The notes: generated from the sequence alone by a model not told the origin. DNA of 64,000 nucleotides from Micromonospora sp. CB01531 (GCF_001905095.1 NZ_LWLS01000083.1:124001-188000); one strand, 5' to 3'. Counted from the stretch's first letter, positions 17,453 through 25,192 are shown. Made by a program: numbers and translations.

Positions 17453-18231
17453 GCCGCCTTGCCCAACTGCTCCCGCAGGAAGGCGATGTCCGCCGCCTGG
17501 CCCGCGGCGCCGCCCGGGGTCTCCACGATGACCGGCGCGCCGGCCGCCCGGATCACCGCCACCACCAACTCGGGGTCGATGGTCCCGCCGGTCAGGTTGT
17601 CGTGCCGGTCCTGCCCCGAGTTGAAGGCGCCCTTGGAGTTGTTCGCGTGGATCAGGTCGATCCGGCCGGTGATCGCCTTCACCCGGTCCACCAGCCCGAG
17701 CAGTTCCTCGCCGCCGGCGTACGCGTGGCAGGTGTCCAGGCAGAAGCCCACCTCGTAGTCGGCGAGGGCGTCCCAGAGCCGGGCCAGGGCGTCGAGGTGA
17801 CGGGCGCAGGCGTTGTCACCGCCAGCAGTGTTCTCGATCAGGAGCGGGAGCGGGAAGCCGCCCGACTCCGCGGCGTACGCGAAGGTCTTGCGCCAGTTGT
17901 CGAAGCCGGCGGCGAGGTCGCCGCCGGCGTTGACGTGGCCGCCGTGCACGATCAGGCCCTTGGCGCCGACGGCCGCCGCGGCGGTGGCGTGGCCGAGGAC
18001 CAGCTTGCGGCTGGGGATGCGGATCCGGTTGTTCAGGGTGGCCACGTTGATGACGTACGGCGCGTGGACGTAGAGGTCGACGCCCGCGTCACGCAGCCGG
18101 TCGGCGTCCTCCCGTGGCTTCGGGGCCTTCCAACCCTGTGGGTCGGCGAGGAAGAACTGCACGGCCTCGGCGTCCCGGGCGGCGGCCTCGGCCAACGGGT
18201 CGGACGGATCGACGTGGGCTCCGATTCGCAT
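17449..18231 (-). CDS. nfo: Deoxyribonuclease IV (AP endonuclease family 2)
   Basis: TIM-barrel DNA-repair nuclease of 260 residues that cuts at abasic sites. Expected metal-ligand stretches are visible: LIVHGGHVNAG, PLLIENTAGG, GFCLDTCHAYAGG, LIHANNSKG, GQDRHDNL and VIVETPGG. ATG at 18231 gives the usual start MRIGAHV; the frame runs upstream but those 102 codons are Arg/Pro-rich and non-coding. It is coupled to the downstream membrane protein gene by a 4-bp overlap. Confidence 0.92.
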   Translation of the reverse strand: MRIGAHVDPSDPLAEAAARDAEAVQFFLADPQGWKAPKPREDADRLRDAGVDLYVHAPYVINVATLNNRIRIPSRKLVLGHATAAAAVGAKGLIVHGGHVNAGGDLAAGFDNWRKTFAYAAESGGFPLPLLIENTAGGDNACARHLDALARLWDALADYEVGFCLDTCHAYAGGEELLGLVDRVKAITGRIDLIHANNSKGAFNSGQDRHDNLTGGTIDPELVVAVIRAAGAPVIVETPGGAAGQAADIAFLREQLGKAA

Positions 18232-18902
18232 GCAGGGCAGCCTACGTCGCGGCCCTGACGAGCGGGGTGACCGCAGCCGACCGGCGTACCGGCGGCGGCG
18301 CCTGACGGGCGCGTCGCGCCGGGCGTCACCCGCCGGCCGGGCGCTCGTTTTCCAGGTGGGATCGACGGTCAACCCTGCACCCGGGCCCGGGTCCACAGCG
18401 GGTACTGGTGCAGGGGAGACCCCCGGAAACGGGACGCCCCGCCGTGCGGCCCGGCACGACGGGGCGGGATCCTCCGACTCGTCAGACCCGACGGCCAAGC
18501 ATTCGGTCGCTGGGGCAAATTCCTCCATTTCCCCCAAGTGGTGACGAGAGTCGTTGTATGGTCAGACCAGATGACAACACGATAAAGCTCCGCGGGGCGT
18601 CCTCGATCCAACCTCATCGGTGTGGTCGTTCCTCCCCAGGTCCCACCCAAGGAATGCGGACGGGACGCCCCGCGGCCCTGTGGACAGGGGCCCACCACCG
18701 GTACGCGACGCCGGAGGTGGGCCCCTGTCGCCGCGCCCGGGCGCCGCGCACGACCGGCCCGGGCATGATCGTCCGGACCGGGTATCCTGGTCCGGTTGTC
18801 CGCGCCCGGCCGGGTTCCCCCGCTGCCGGTCACGGGCCACGACGCACGACCTCCTGCCACGGAAGGACCGTGGCCGCTTAGCCCACAGGAGGTGAGCACG
18901 TC
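18232..18902 (+). other. Long structured leader/intergenic region upstream of rpsF
   Basis: This 671-bp gap carries no convincing gene but several inverted repeats. A near-perfect 13-bp stem lies at about 18432-18464. A 13-bp inverted repeat pairs 18590-18602 with 18663-18675. A perfect 14-bp hairpin spans 18683-18729. A 7-bp hairpin spans 18773-18795. A 6-bp hairpin at 18857-18873 lies 12 bp ahead of the AGGAGG used by rpsF. Promoters must lie here, but I cannot place -35/-10 boxes with confidence. Confidence 0.6.
18683..18729 (+). ncRNA. Candidate structured 5' leader of the rpsF operon
   Basis: A perfect 14-bp stem (18683-18696 with 18716-18729) has a 19-nt loop whose ends can pair through CCGG. 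It lies about 175 bp upstream of rpsF. rpsF operons in many bacteria have leaders that bind the S6:S18 complex for feedback control, but I have not matched that motif here. It could also be a terminator or attenuator. Confidence 0.35.
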
Positions 18903-19193
18903 TTGCGTCATTACGAGATCATGGTGATCCTCGACCCCAGCCTCGAGGAGCGCACCGTCGCCCCGTCGCTCGACACGTACCTGAACGTGATCCGGACCGC
19001 GGGTGGCTCGGTGGAGAAGACCGACGTGTGGGGCCGCCGGCGCCTCGCGTACGAGATCAGCAAGAAGGCCGAGGGCATCTACGCCGTCATCGACCTCCAG
19101 GCAACGCCTGAGGCGGTGGCCGAGCTGGACCGTCAGCTGCGGCTCAACGAGTCCGTGCTGCGCACCAAGGTCATCCGTCCGGAGATGCGCTGA
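18903..19193 (+). CDS. rpsF: 30S ribosomal protein bS6
   Basis: Protein of 96 residues that binds 16S rRNA together with bS18. It begins MRHYEIMVILDPSLEER and contains the expected WGRRRLAYEI and DLQA stretches. The start is a TTG codon preceded by AGGAGGTGAG about 11 bp upstream; the nearby GTG is in another frame. It is first in the rpsF-ssb-rpsR-rplI cluster. Confidence 0.96.
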   Translation: MRHYEIMVILDPSLEERTVAPSLDTYLNVIRTAGGSVEKTDVWGRRRLAYEISKKAEGIYAVIDLQATPEAVAELDRQLRLNESVLRTKVIRPEMR

Positions 19194-19289
19194 CATTCGA
19201 CCCGGCACGTCTGGATCAAGCCTCATCGATGGTGTCGGAGGGCTCTGAGAGCCTGTAGGGCAACACGATGAGTGCGCGAGGAGATGGTC

Positions 19290-19799
19290 ATGGCAGGAGA
19301 CACCACCATCACGGTCATCGGCAACCTGACCGATGACCCCGAGTTGCGGTTCACCCCCTCCGGGGCGGCCGTCGCCAAGTTCCGGGTCGCCTCGACGCCC
19401 CGCTTCATGGACAAGGCGTCCGGCGAGTGGAAGGACGGCGAGCCGCTGTTCCTCTCGTGCACGGTCTGGCGGCAGGCCGCCGAGAACGTCGCCGAGTCGC
19501 TGCAGCGCGGCGCCCGGGTGATCGTGTCCGGCCGGCTGCGTCAGCGGTCGTACGAGACCCGCGAGGGTGAGAAGCGCACCGTCATCGAGCTGGAGGTCGA
19601 CGAGATCGGCCCGTCGCTGCGCTACGCCACGGCGAAGGTGCAGAAGATGTCCCGCTCGGGTGGCGGTGGCGGCTTCGGTGGTGGTGGCGGCCAGGGCGGC
19701 GGCGGAGGCAACTTCGACGACCCCTGGGCCTCGGCTGCCCCGGCTCCCTCGCGCGGTGGTTCGGGCGGCGGAAACTTCGACGAGGAGCCCCCGTTCTAA
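19290..19799 (+). CDS. ssb: Single-stranded DNA-binding protein
   Basis: Protein of 169 residues with an N-terminal OB fold (about 1-110, starting MAGDTTITVIGNLTDDPELR), a Gly-rich linker and the acidic tip DEEPPF that recruits replication and repair partners. ATG at 19290 has GAGGAG six bases upstream; an in-frame GTG at 19272 is less likely. It lies between rpsF and rpsR, the canonical order, and its final bases run into the rpsR leader. Confidence 0.96.
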   Translation: MAGDTTITVIGNLTDDPELRFTPSGAAVAKFRVASTPRFMDKASGEWKDGEPLFLSCTVWRQAAENVAESLQRGARVIVSGRLRQRSYETREGEKRTVIELEVDEIGPSLRYATAKVQKMSRSGGGGGFGGGGGQGGGGGNFDDPWASAAPAPSRGGSGGGNFDEEPPF

Positions 19800-19840
19800 T
19801 GGCGCCGAGCGCCCGCGATCGCAAACCAGGAGCAAGAGCA

Positions 19841-20080
19841 ATGGCCAAGGCTGCGGCACTGCGCAAGCCGAAGAAGAAGGTGAACCCGCTCGACAAGGAC
19901 GGGATCACCTACATCGATTACAAGGACACCGCGCTGCTGCGCAAGTTCATCTCCGACCGCGGCAAGATCCGCGCTCGGCGGGTGACCGGCGTTACCTCGC
20001 AGCAGCAGCGGCAGATCGCCCGTGCGGTCAAGAACGCCCGCGAGATGGCGCTCCTGCCGTACACGGCCACGACCCGCTGA
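19841..20080 (+). CDS. rpsR: 30S ribosomal protein bS18
   Basis: Basic protein of 79 residues, the bS6 partner on the 30S platform. It contains IDYKDTALLRKFISDRGKI and RRVTGVTSQQQRQIARAVKNAR, typical of bS18. ATG at 19841 follows AGGAG at 8-bp spacing; 14 in-frame upstream codons are not part of the family. No CxxC zinc pair is present in the N-terminus, so this is the zinc-free form. Confidence 0.95.
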   Translation: MAKAAALRKPKKKVNPLDKDGITYIDYKDTALLRKFISDRGKIRARRVTGVTSQQQRQIARAVKNAREMALLPYTATTR

Positions 20081-20094
20081 GAGGAGGCACGGAC

Positions 20095-20541
20095 ATGAAG
20101 ATCATCCTGACTCAGGAGGTGTCCGGCCTCGGCACTCCGGGCGACATCGTCGAGGTGAAGAACGGCTACGGCCGTAACTACCTGCTGCCGCAGGGCTTCG
20201 CGATCGCCTGGACCAAGGGCGCGGAGAAGCAGGTCACGGTCATCAAGCGGGCCCGCTCGGCCCGGGAGATCCGCGACCTCGGCCACGCCAACGAGGTCAA
20301 GGCCCAGATCGAGGGCCTGAAGGTCAACCTGAAGGCCCGCGCCGGCGACGGCGGCCGGCTCTTCGGCTCGGTCACCCCGGCCGAGGTCGTCGAGGCCGTC
20401 AAGGCCGCCGGTGGTCCGAGCCTGGACCGCCGCCGGCTGGAACTGCCCGGTCACATCAAGTCGACCGGCTCCTACCCGGTGAGCATCAAGCTGCACCCGG
20501 AGGTGACCGCCAAGTTCAACCTGAACGTCACCCCGAGCTGA
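20095..20541 (+). CDS. rplI: 50S ribosomal protein bL9
   Basis: Protein of 148 residues: the N-terminal domain (MKIILTQEVSGLGTPGDIVEV, then GYGRNYLLPQGFA), a long connecting helix, and a C-terminal domain with LFGSVTPAEV. ATG at 20095 follows GAGGAGG. It is last in the ribosomal cluster and is followed by a perfect 18-bp terminator hairpin. Confidence 0.96.
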   Translation: MKIILTQEVSGLGTPGDIVEVKNGYGRNYLLPQGFAIAWTKGAEKQVTVIKRARSAREIRDLGHANEVKAQIEGLKVNLKARAGDGGRLFGSVTPAEVVEAVKAAGGPSLDRRRLELPGHIKSTGSYPVSIKLHPEVTAKFNLNVTPS

Positions 20542-20556
20542 CAGCGGACAGCACGA

Positions 20557-20596
20557 CGGAAGGGCCCGCACCGGGAGACCGGTGCGGGCCCTTCCG
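20557..20596 (+). terminator. Strong hairpin terminator after rplI
   Basis: A perfect 18-bp stem (20557-20574 with 20579-20596) and 4-nt loop directly follow the ribosomal-protein cluster. Confidence 0.9.
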
Positions 20597-20710
20597 CATG
20601 CTCCTGCGGGGCCGCCCGGCGCTGGTGGTCAGCGAGTTTGCGACAACTCCAGCTCGGCGCGTCTTACGCCGCGACCTGGAGCCGCCGTCCGGCGAATCCG
20701 CCGTTGTCGA

Positions 20711-22051
20711 TCAGCCGATCGGCTGGCCGGTCACCACGCTGATCATCACCGTCGGCAGGCCACCGACCGCCGCCGCCGCCGGCGCCACCGTCCCCGGCCG
20801 CCACGTCGTCCCGAAACCGCGCAGCACCACCGCGACGACCAGGCTGCTCAGCAGCGCCATCCCGAACCGCGGCGCACCCGCGACCAGCGAGGCGAACGCG
20901 TGCGCCCGCGGCGAGTCACAACCCCCGCCGGTGATGTCCGTGACGCATCCCGCTGGGGCCTGCCCGTCGAGGAACAGCAGCCCCACGAAGACCAGCAGCG
21001 CGGGCATCAGATAACAGGCGGCGGTGTAGACCAGCGACCGGACCGGACCGCCCGTGTCCGGATCCAGCAGGTTGTCCTCGGTCCGGCGGTGCCACGACCC
21101 GCCGCCACCCGTGGGATCGTCACCGGCCAGCCGGGTCCCCGACCAGAATCCCTTTGCCTGCTCCGGCGACGCCCAGCCCTCCCGGACCGGCTTCGGCGGC
21201 ATCGTGCGGTCCCACTGGTCGACCTCGGCGTACCGGCCCCACTCGCCGGTGTCGGTGAGCCGGTCCCGCTCGCCGGTGTGCTCCGTCCGGTCCCAGCGGT
21301 CCGCGTCATCCGCCTGGTCCCACCGGCTCGTGGCCGAACGGCCCCAGGCGTGCACACCCGAGGCGTCCCACGGATCGACCGCCGGCGGCGCCACCGGATC
21401 AGGCTCGGCCGACCGGCCCCGTTCCCACGGGTCCACCGCCGGCCGGGACCAGGACTCCGAGGCCGCCCGCCGGCTCCGCCCGGCATCCGACCGGGCCTCC
21501 TCCCCGCCCGAGGTGGTGCTGTCCGCCAGGCCCGAGGTCACCTGCGGCCGGCGCAACTGCGCGCGGCGCGGCCGGCTCCGCACGGCCGGCCCGGACACCG
21601 GCTCGTCCTCGGTGGACTCGGCCCGCCGGCTCCCGACGTACCCCTGCTCCTGCGGGGTGTCCAGGGTCCACTCGGCGGTGTGCTCGCCGGCCGGGCCGGC
21701 GTCGATGGCCGGCAGCCCGCGCCGGCCAGCCTCCCGGCGCCATCCGACGTCCGCCCGCCAGCCGTCAGCCGGGTACGGCGGCTCGACGTCGTCATCGTCG
21801 TCGGGGGCGGCGTGCCGGCCTCTGCCGTCCGCCCGGCGGACGCCCGACTCCACCGCCCATTGCGGAAGGTACGTGTCCACCGGCTCCTGCTGGCCGCGCT
21901 CGATGGCGCGGCGGCGGCTCGGGGTGCGGTAGTGCTCGGGCGCCGCCGAGCTGGAGGGGACCGGGAACGACTCGGCGGGCTCGTCCCACGGGGAGGTCGG
22001 CTGGCGCTCGCGCGGGCTGCCCTCCCCGCCTCCCCAGTCCCGGTGTCTCAC
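20711..22051 (-). CDS. Membrane protein with long disordered N-terminus
   Basis: Protein of 446 residues, function not recognised. The first 330 or so residues are highly charged, Arg/Asp/Trp/Pro-rich and likely disordered. The last 110 hold three hydrophobic segments (SLVYTAACYLMPALLVFVGL and two after) with a Cys-containing loop between the first two. GTG at 22051 gives MRHRDWGGGEG. A frame reaching 23128 runs over the dnaB promoter and N-terminus and is spurious. It is divergent from dnaB across a region with DnaA boxes. Confidence 0.65.
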   Translation of the reverse strand: MRHRDWGGGEGSPRERQPTSPWDEPAESFPVPSSSAAPEHYRTPSRRRAIERGQQEPVDTYLPQWAVESGVRRADGRGRHAAPDDDDDVEPPYPADGWRADVGWRREAGRRGLPAIDAGPAGEHTAEWTLDTPQEQGYVGSRRAESTEDEPVSGPAVRSRPRRAQLRRPQVTSGLADSTTSGGEEARSDAGRSRRAASESWSRPAVDPWERGRSAEPDPVAPPAVDPWDASGVHAWGRSATSRWDQADDADRWDRTEHTGERDRLTDTGEWGRYAEVDQWDRTMPPKPVREGWASPEQAKGFWSGTRLAGDDPTGGGGSWHRRTEDNLLDPDTGGPVRSLVYTAACYLMPALLVFVGLLFLDGQAPAGCVTDITGGGCDSPRAHAFASLVAGAPRFGMALLSSLVVAVVLRGFGTTWRPGTVAPAAAAVGGLPTVMISVVTGQPIG

Positions 22052-22444
22052 GGCCGGAGCGTGACCCTTCTCAACCGAAAGTGCAATCCGCTGTCCAGGT
22101 GTAGCCGTTCGCGGTGATGGTACGGGACGAACGGTGCCCAGGCCCGACCGGAAATCTGTCGTCCACAGGCTGTGGATTGCAAAGCCACAGGTCAGAGGCG
22201 GTCGAGCCAGAATTCTCCATGACTTATCCACACCCTGTGCACACGCTGCGCACATGTCCGGCCCCGGGCGTCCACAGGTTGTCCCGAGGCTCGTCCACCG
22301 GCATTGTTGAGGGTCTGACCTCGGGTTCCGTATCGTGGTCCCCCGACCGTCCGGGCGGTGGCCCCCGATCGACCGGAGGGTCGTCGGAGATGTCATACCC
22401 CGGCGGTAGAGCTGGACTCGATCCGACGCAGCGAGGGGGGACCC
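22052..22444 (+). other. Intergenic region upstream of dnaB
   Basis: This 393-bp divergent gap is locally less GC-rich at 22060-22240. It contains a group of DnaA-box-like sequences (separate entry) and must hold the promoters of dnaB and of the membrane protein gene. No gene or clear -10/-35 pair is identified. Confidence 0.5.
22159..22276 (+). promoter_or_regulatory. Cluster of DnaA boxes upstream of dnaB
   Basis: TTATCCACA at 22224-22232 is an exact DnaA box. TCGTCCACA (22159-22167) has one mismatch to the actinobacterial consensus. GCGTCCACA (22268-22276) and the reverse-strand CAATCCACA (22171-22179) each have two. CTGTGCACA (about 22235) is weaker. They lie 170-290 bp upstream of the dnaB start, suggesting DnaA control of the replicative helicase gene. 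Confidence 0.6.
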
Positions 22445-23848
22445 GTGTCGGTCACCGACGACGCGCGGACGGAGCGGACCGGGGGGCCGCCGCCCGCGCA
22501 GGCACAACGGGACGCGCAGTTCGAGAAGACCCCGCCTCAGGACGTGGCCGCTGAGCAGTGCGTTCTCGGCGGCATGCTGCTCTCCAAGGACGCCATCGCC
22601 GATGTCGTGGAGATCCTGAAGTCCAACGACTTCTACCGCCCCGTGCACGCCACCATCTTCGACGCGATCCTCGACATCTACGGCCGGGGCGAGCCGGCCG
22701 ACCCGATCACCGTCGCCGCCGCCCTGGCCGACTCCGGCGACCTGGCCCGGATCGGCGGCGCGCCCTACCTGCACACGCTGATCGCCAGCGTGCCCACCGC
22801 CGCCAACGCCGCCTACTACGCGCGCATCGTCGGCGAGCGCGCGGTGCTGCGCCGGCTGGTCGAGGCCGGCACCAAGATCGTCCAACTCGGGTACGGCACC
22901 GGCCAGGGCGGCAGCCGGGACGTCGACGACATCGTCGACCTCGCCCAGCAGGCCGTCTACGAGGTGACCGAGAAGCGGGTCAGCGAGGATTTCGCCATCC
23001 TGGCCGACATGCTCCAGCCGACGCTGGACGAGATCGAGGCCGTGGGTGCCCAGGGCGGCGTGATGACCGGGGTGCCCACCGGCTTCAGCGACCTTGATCG
23101 ACTGTTGAACGGCCTGCACCCGGGCCAACTCATCATCGTGGCCGGCAGGCCTGGTTTGGGCAAGTCAACGGCAAGTATGGATTTTGCCCGGAATGCCTCT
23201 ATTCGCTCCAACCACGCGTCGGCGATCTTCTCGCTGGAAATGAGCAAGGTCGAGATCGTCATGCGACTCCTCTCGGCCGAGGCGCGCGTACCGCTGCACG
23301 TGCTGCGCAGCGGCCAGCTCTCCGACGACGACTGGACCAAGCTGGCCCGCTGCATGGGCGAGATCAGTGAGGCGCCGCTCTTCGTGGACGACACGCCGAG
23401 CATGAACCTGATGGAGATCCGGGCCAAGGCGCGCCGGCTCAAGCAGAAGCACGACCTCAAGCTGATCGTGGTCGACTACCTCCAGCTGATGACCTCGCCC
23501 AAGCGCACCGAGAGCCGGCAGCAGGAGGTGGCCGACCTCTCCCGTGGCCTCAAGCTGCTGGCCAAGGAGGTCGAGTGCCCGGTGATCGCGGTGAGCCAGC
23601 TGAACCGTGGCCCCGAGCAGCGCACCGACAAGCGACCCCAGTTGTCCGACTTGCGTGAATCAGGCTCAATTGAGCAGGATGCCGACGTTGTCATCCTGCT
23701 GCACCGGGACGACTACTACGACAAGGAGTCGCCGCGGGCCGGGGAAGCCGACTTCATCGTTGCCAAACACAGGAATGGCCCCACCGACACCGTGACGGTC
23801 GCGGCCCAGCTGCACCTGTCCCGCTTCGTCGACATGGCCATCGTCTGA
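22445..23848 (+). CDS. dnaB: Replicative DNA helicase DnaB
   Basis: Ring helicase of 467 residues that unwinds DNA at the fork. An N-terminal domain (QDVAAEQCVLGGML) precedes a RecA-type domain with Walker A GLGKST at 238-242, Walker B LIVVDYLQLM, and DLRESGSIEQDADVV near 402-415. GTG at 22445 has GAGGGGGG upstream. No intein is present, but codon use becomes foreign (TTG, TCA, AGT, TTT, ATT, AGG) at the P-loop, at ESG/SIEQ and at AKHRNG; the first two are known DnaB intein insertion sites. The SDR remnant follows directly in the same frame after the stop. Confidence 0.96.
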   Translation: MSVTDDARTERTGGPPPAQAQRDAQFEKTPPQDVAAEQCVLGGMLLSKDAIADVVEILKSNDFYRPVHATIFDAILDIYGRGEPADPITVAAALADSGDLARIGGAPYLHTLIASVPTAANAAYYARIVGERAVLRRLVEAGTKIVQLGYGTGQGGSRDVDDIVDLAQQAVYEVTEKRVSEDFAILADMLQPTLDEIEAVGAQGGVMTGVPTGFSDLDRLLNGLHPGQLIIVAGRPGLGKSTASMDFARNASIRSNHASAIFSLEMSKVEIVMRLLSAEARVPLHVLRSGQLSDDDWTKLARCMGEISEAPLFVDDTPSMNLMEIRAKARRLKQKHDLKLIVVDYLQLMTSPKRTESRQQEVADLSRGLKLLAKEVECPVIAVSQLNRGPEQRTDKRPQLSDLRESGSIEQDADVVILLHRDDYYDKESPRAGEADFIVAKHRNGPTDTVTVAAQLHLSRFVDMAIV

Positions 23849-23989
23849 CATGGTGTCGGCGGGGAGATGCTGCGCCGGGCGTTGACCGTGGCGGAGGTCG
23901 CCGAGGTGGCGGCGTTCCTGGCCTCGGATCGGGCGAGCGGGATGACCGGCACGGTGGCCAACGTCAGCGTTGGTGCGGTGCAGGACTGA
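23849..23989 (+). pseudogene. C-terminal remnant of a short-chain dehydrogenase/reductase
   Basis: A 46-codon open stretch follows directly, in frame, after the dnaB TGA and ends at TGA 23987-23989. Its translation has the ending typical of classical SDR enzymes: VAEVAAFLASDRASG then MTGTVANVSVG, the last helix and strand of the Rossmann fold. The cofactor-binding TGxxxGxG and catalytic YxxxK parts are absent. There is no separate promoter or ribosome binding site. It is best read as a decayed fragment of a once complete SDR gene; stop-codon readthrough from dnaB is a remote alternative. Confidence 0.6.
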
Positions 23990-23998
23990 CGGTGAGGC

Positions 23999-24694
23999 TC
24001 AGCCGAGCAGCGGGAACCAGCCGGCGGATTCGCCCAGGTCCCGCCGGTCGCGGTCGGTGAGCGGGAGCCGGCCGGTGGCCTTGAGCAGGTACTCCCGGTT
24101 GTCCCAGCCGGTCGGCCGGACCGCGTCGTCGCTGAGCAGGCCGTCGACGGTGGTCACCGCGACGCCGACGGCGGCGGCGCCGGGTGGGGGTGCGTCCGGC
24201 AGATCGACCACCAGGTCGAGGTGGTGGACGACGGCCTCCGTGGTGAGGGTGGCCAGCAGATCGGGTACGGCGATCACCTGGCCCTGGGTGGTGACGCAGG
24301 CGTGCGGATCAGCGCCGTGTACGGCCACGCCGGCCGCGCGGACGGCGGCGGGGGCGGTGTCGCACCAGAGCCGCACCACCCCGCTGGGCCGGTCGAAGGC
24401 GGCGGCCGAGCGGCGGACCCACCAGGCGTGCCGCACGCTGGCCTCGTCGCCGCCTCCCGGGGTGAACGCGCGCCAGTAGCTGACGTCGTCCACGTCGGCC
24501 GGGCGGTCGGCGGGGCTGGCGAGCGCGACCAGGGCCCGCTGGGCGTCGCAGAGGATGTGGAAGAGCAGGTCGGCGACGAGCCATCCCCGGCAGCGGGTCG
24601 GTCGTTGCAGGTCGGCGTCGTCGAGATCGGCGACCACTCGGGTGATGCCGTCGTAGGCCTGCGCCAGGGCGATGTGCTGCCCGGTGGGCTTCAT
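23999..24694 (-). CDS. Maleylpyruvate isomerase-family (DinB-like) protein
   Basis: Protein of 231 residues resembling the mycothiol-dependent maleylpyruvate isomerase family. The N-terminal four-helix DinB-like bundle starts HIALAQAYDGITRVVADLDD and includes PTRCRGWLVADLLFHIL, with the family's W and downstream H. A TTEAVVHHLDL helix gives further candidate metal ligands. Members act with mycothiol or are uncharacterised; the substrate is unknown. ATG at 24694 is chosen over a start 12 codons upstream. It is downstream of, and separated by a terminator from, the zf-TFIIB gene. Confidence 0.75.
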   Translation of the reverse strand: MKPTGQHIALAQAYDGITRVVADLDDADLQRPTRCRGWLVADLLFHILCDAQRALVALASPADRPADVDDVSYWRAFTPGGGDEASVRHAWWVRRSAAAFDRPSGVVRLWCDTAPAAVRAAGVAVHGADPHACVTTQGQVIAVPDLLATLTTEAVVHHLDLVVDLPDAPPPGAAAVGVAVTTVDGLLSDDAVRPTGWDNREYLLKATGRLPLTDRDRRDLGESAGWFPLLG

Positions 24695-24719
24695 GGGGGT
24701 GAGCGTCGCACACGAAACG

Positions 24720-24751
24720 CCGCGCGGCACCTCGACCGAGGTGCCGCGCGG
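24720..24751 (-). terminator. Hairpin terminator after the zf-TFIIB gene
   Basis: Two perfect 15-nt arms (24720-24734 and 24737-24751) are nearly contiguous. They would stop transcripts of the zf-TFIIB/phosphoribosyltransferase pair just before the next minus-strand gene. Confidence 0.7.
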
Positions 24752-24788
24752 GCGGGCCGGGGTGTGCCCCGGCCCGGCCGGGTACCGG

Positions 24789-25169
24789 TCAGTCGAAGAG
24801 TTCGCCGAGGAAGCCGTGGCGCTTCTTGCGGCGGTAGTGGCCGTGGTAGCCGTGGTGCTGGCCGTGGCCGTACGCGGGCTGCGCGTAGCCGTGGCCGGGC
24901 GGCGGCGGAGGGGGCGGGACGGCGCCGTAGCCGGGCTGGTGCGGGGCGGCGGCGGGTGGCGGTGGGGGCGGCGGGGCGTAGCCGCCGGCGGCCGGGGCTG
25001 CCGGCTGGGGGGTGTGCTGCTGGTTCCAGTTCGCCTCGGCCTCGAACAGCTTCTCGAGCTCGCCGCGGTCGAGGAAGATGCCTCGGCACTCGCCGCACTG
25101 GTCGATGATCACTCCGCTGCGCTCGTACTGGCGCATTTCGCCATGACATTTGGGACAGGTGAGCTGCAT
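24789..25169 (-). CDS. zf-TFIIB domain protein
   Basis: Small protein of 126 residues. The N-terminal zinc ribbon has two CxxC pairs (CPKC at residues 5-8 and CGEC near 26-29) followed by GIFLDRGELEKL, diagnostic of the zf-TFIIB family. The middle is Pro/Gly/Tyr/His-rich, and the basic end RRKKRHGFLGELFD resembles short sequences seen in other family members. ATG at 25169 gives MQLTCPKC. It is 23 bp downstream of the phosphoribosyltransferase gene. Function is unknown. Confidence 0.82.
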   Translation of the reverse strand: MQLTCPKCHGEMRQYERSGVIIDQCGECRGIFLDRGELEKLFEAEANWNQQHTPQPAAPAAGGYAPPPPPPPAAAPHQPGYGAVPPPPPPPGHGYAQPAYGHGQHHGYHGHYRRKKRHGFLGELFD

Positions 25170-25192
25170 GGCACCGACGGTACCCGGTGACC

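Noticed and set aside
18408..18881. 157-codon plus-strand frame upstream of rpsF
   Set aside because: It is Arg/Pro/Gly-rich without domain features and overlaps several inverted repeats; it is better read as leader DNA.
22358..22444. Longer dnaB start at ATG 22358
   Set aside because: The extra 29 residues are not family-like, and GTG at 22445 has a strong ribosome binding site.
22052..23128. Upstream extension of the minus-strand membrane protein frame over dnaB
   Set aside because: It crosses the DnaA-box region and the dnaB coding sequence; a GTG start at 22051 explains the gene.
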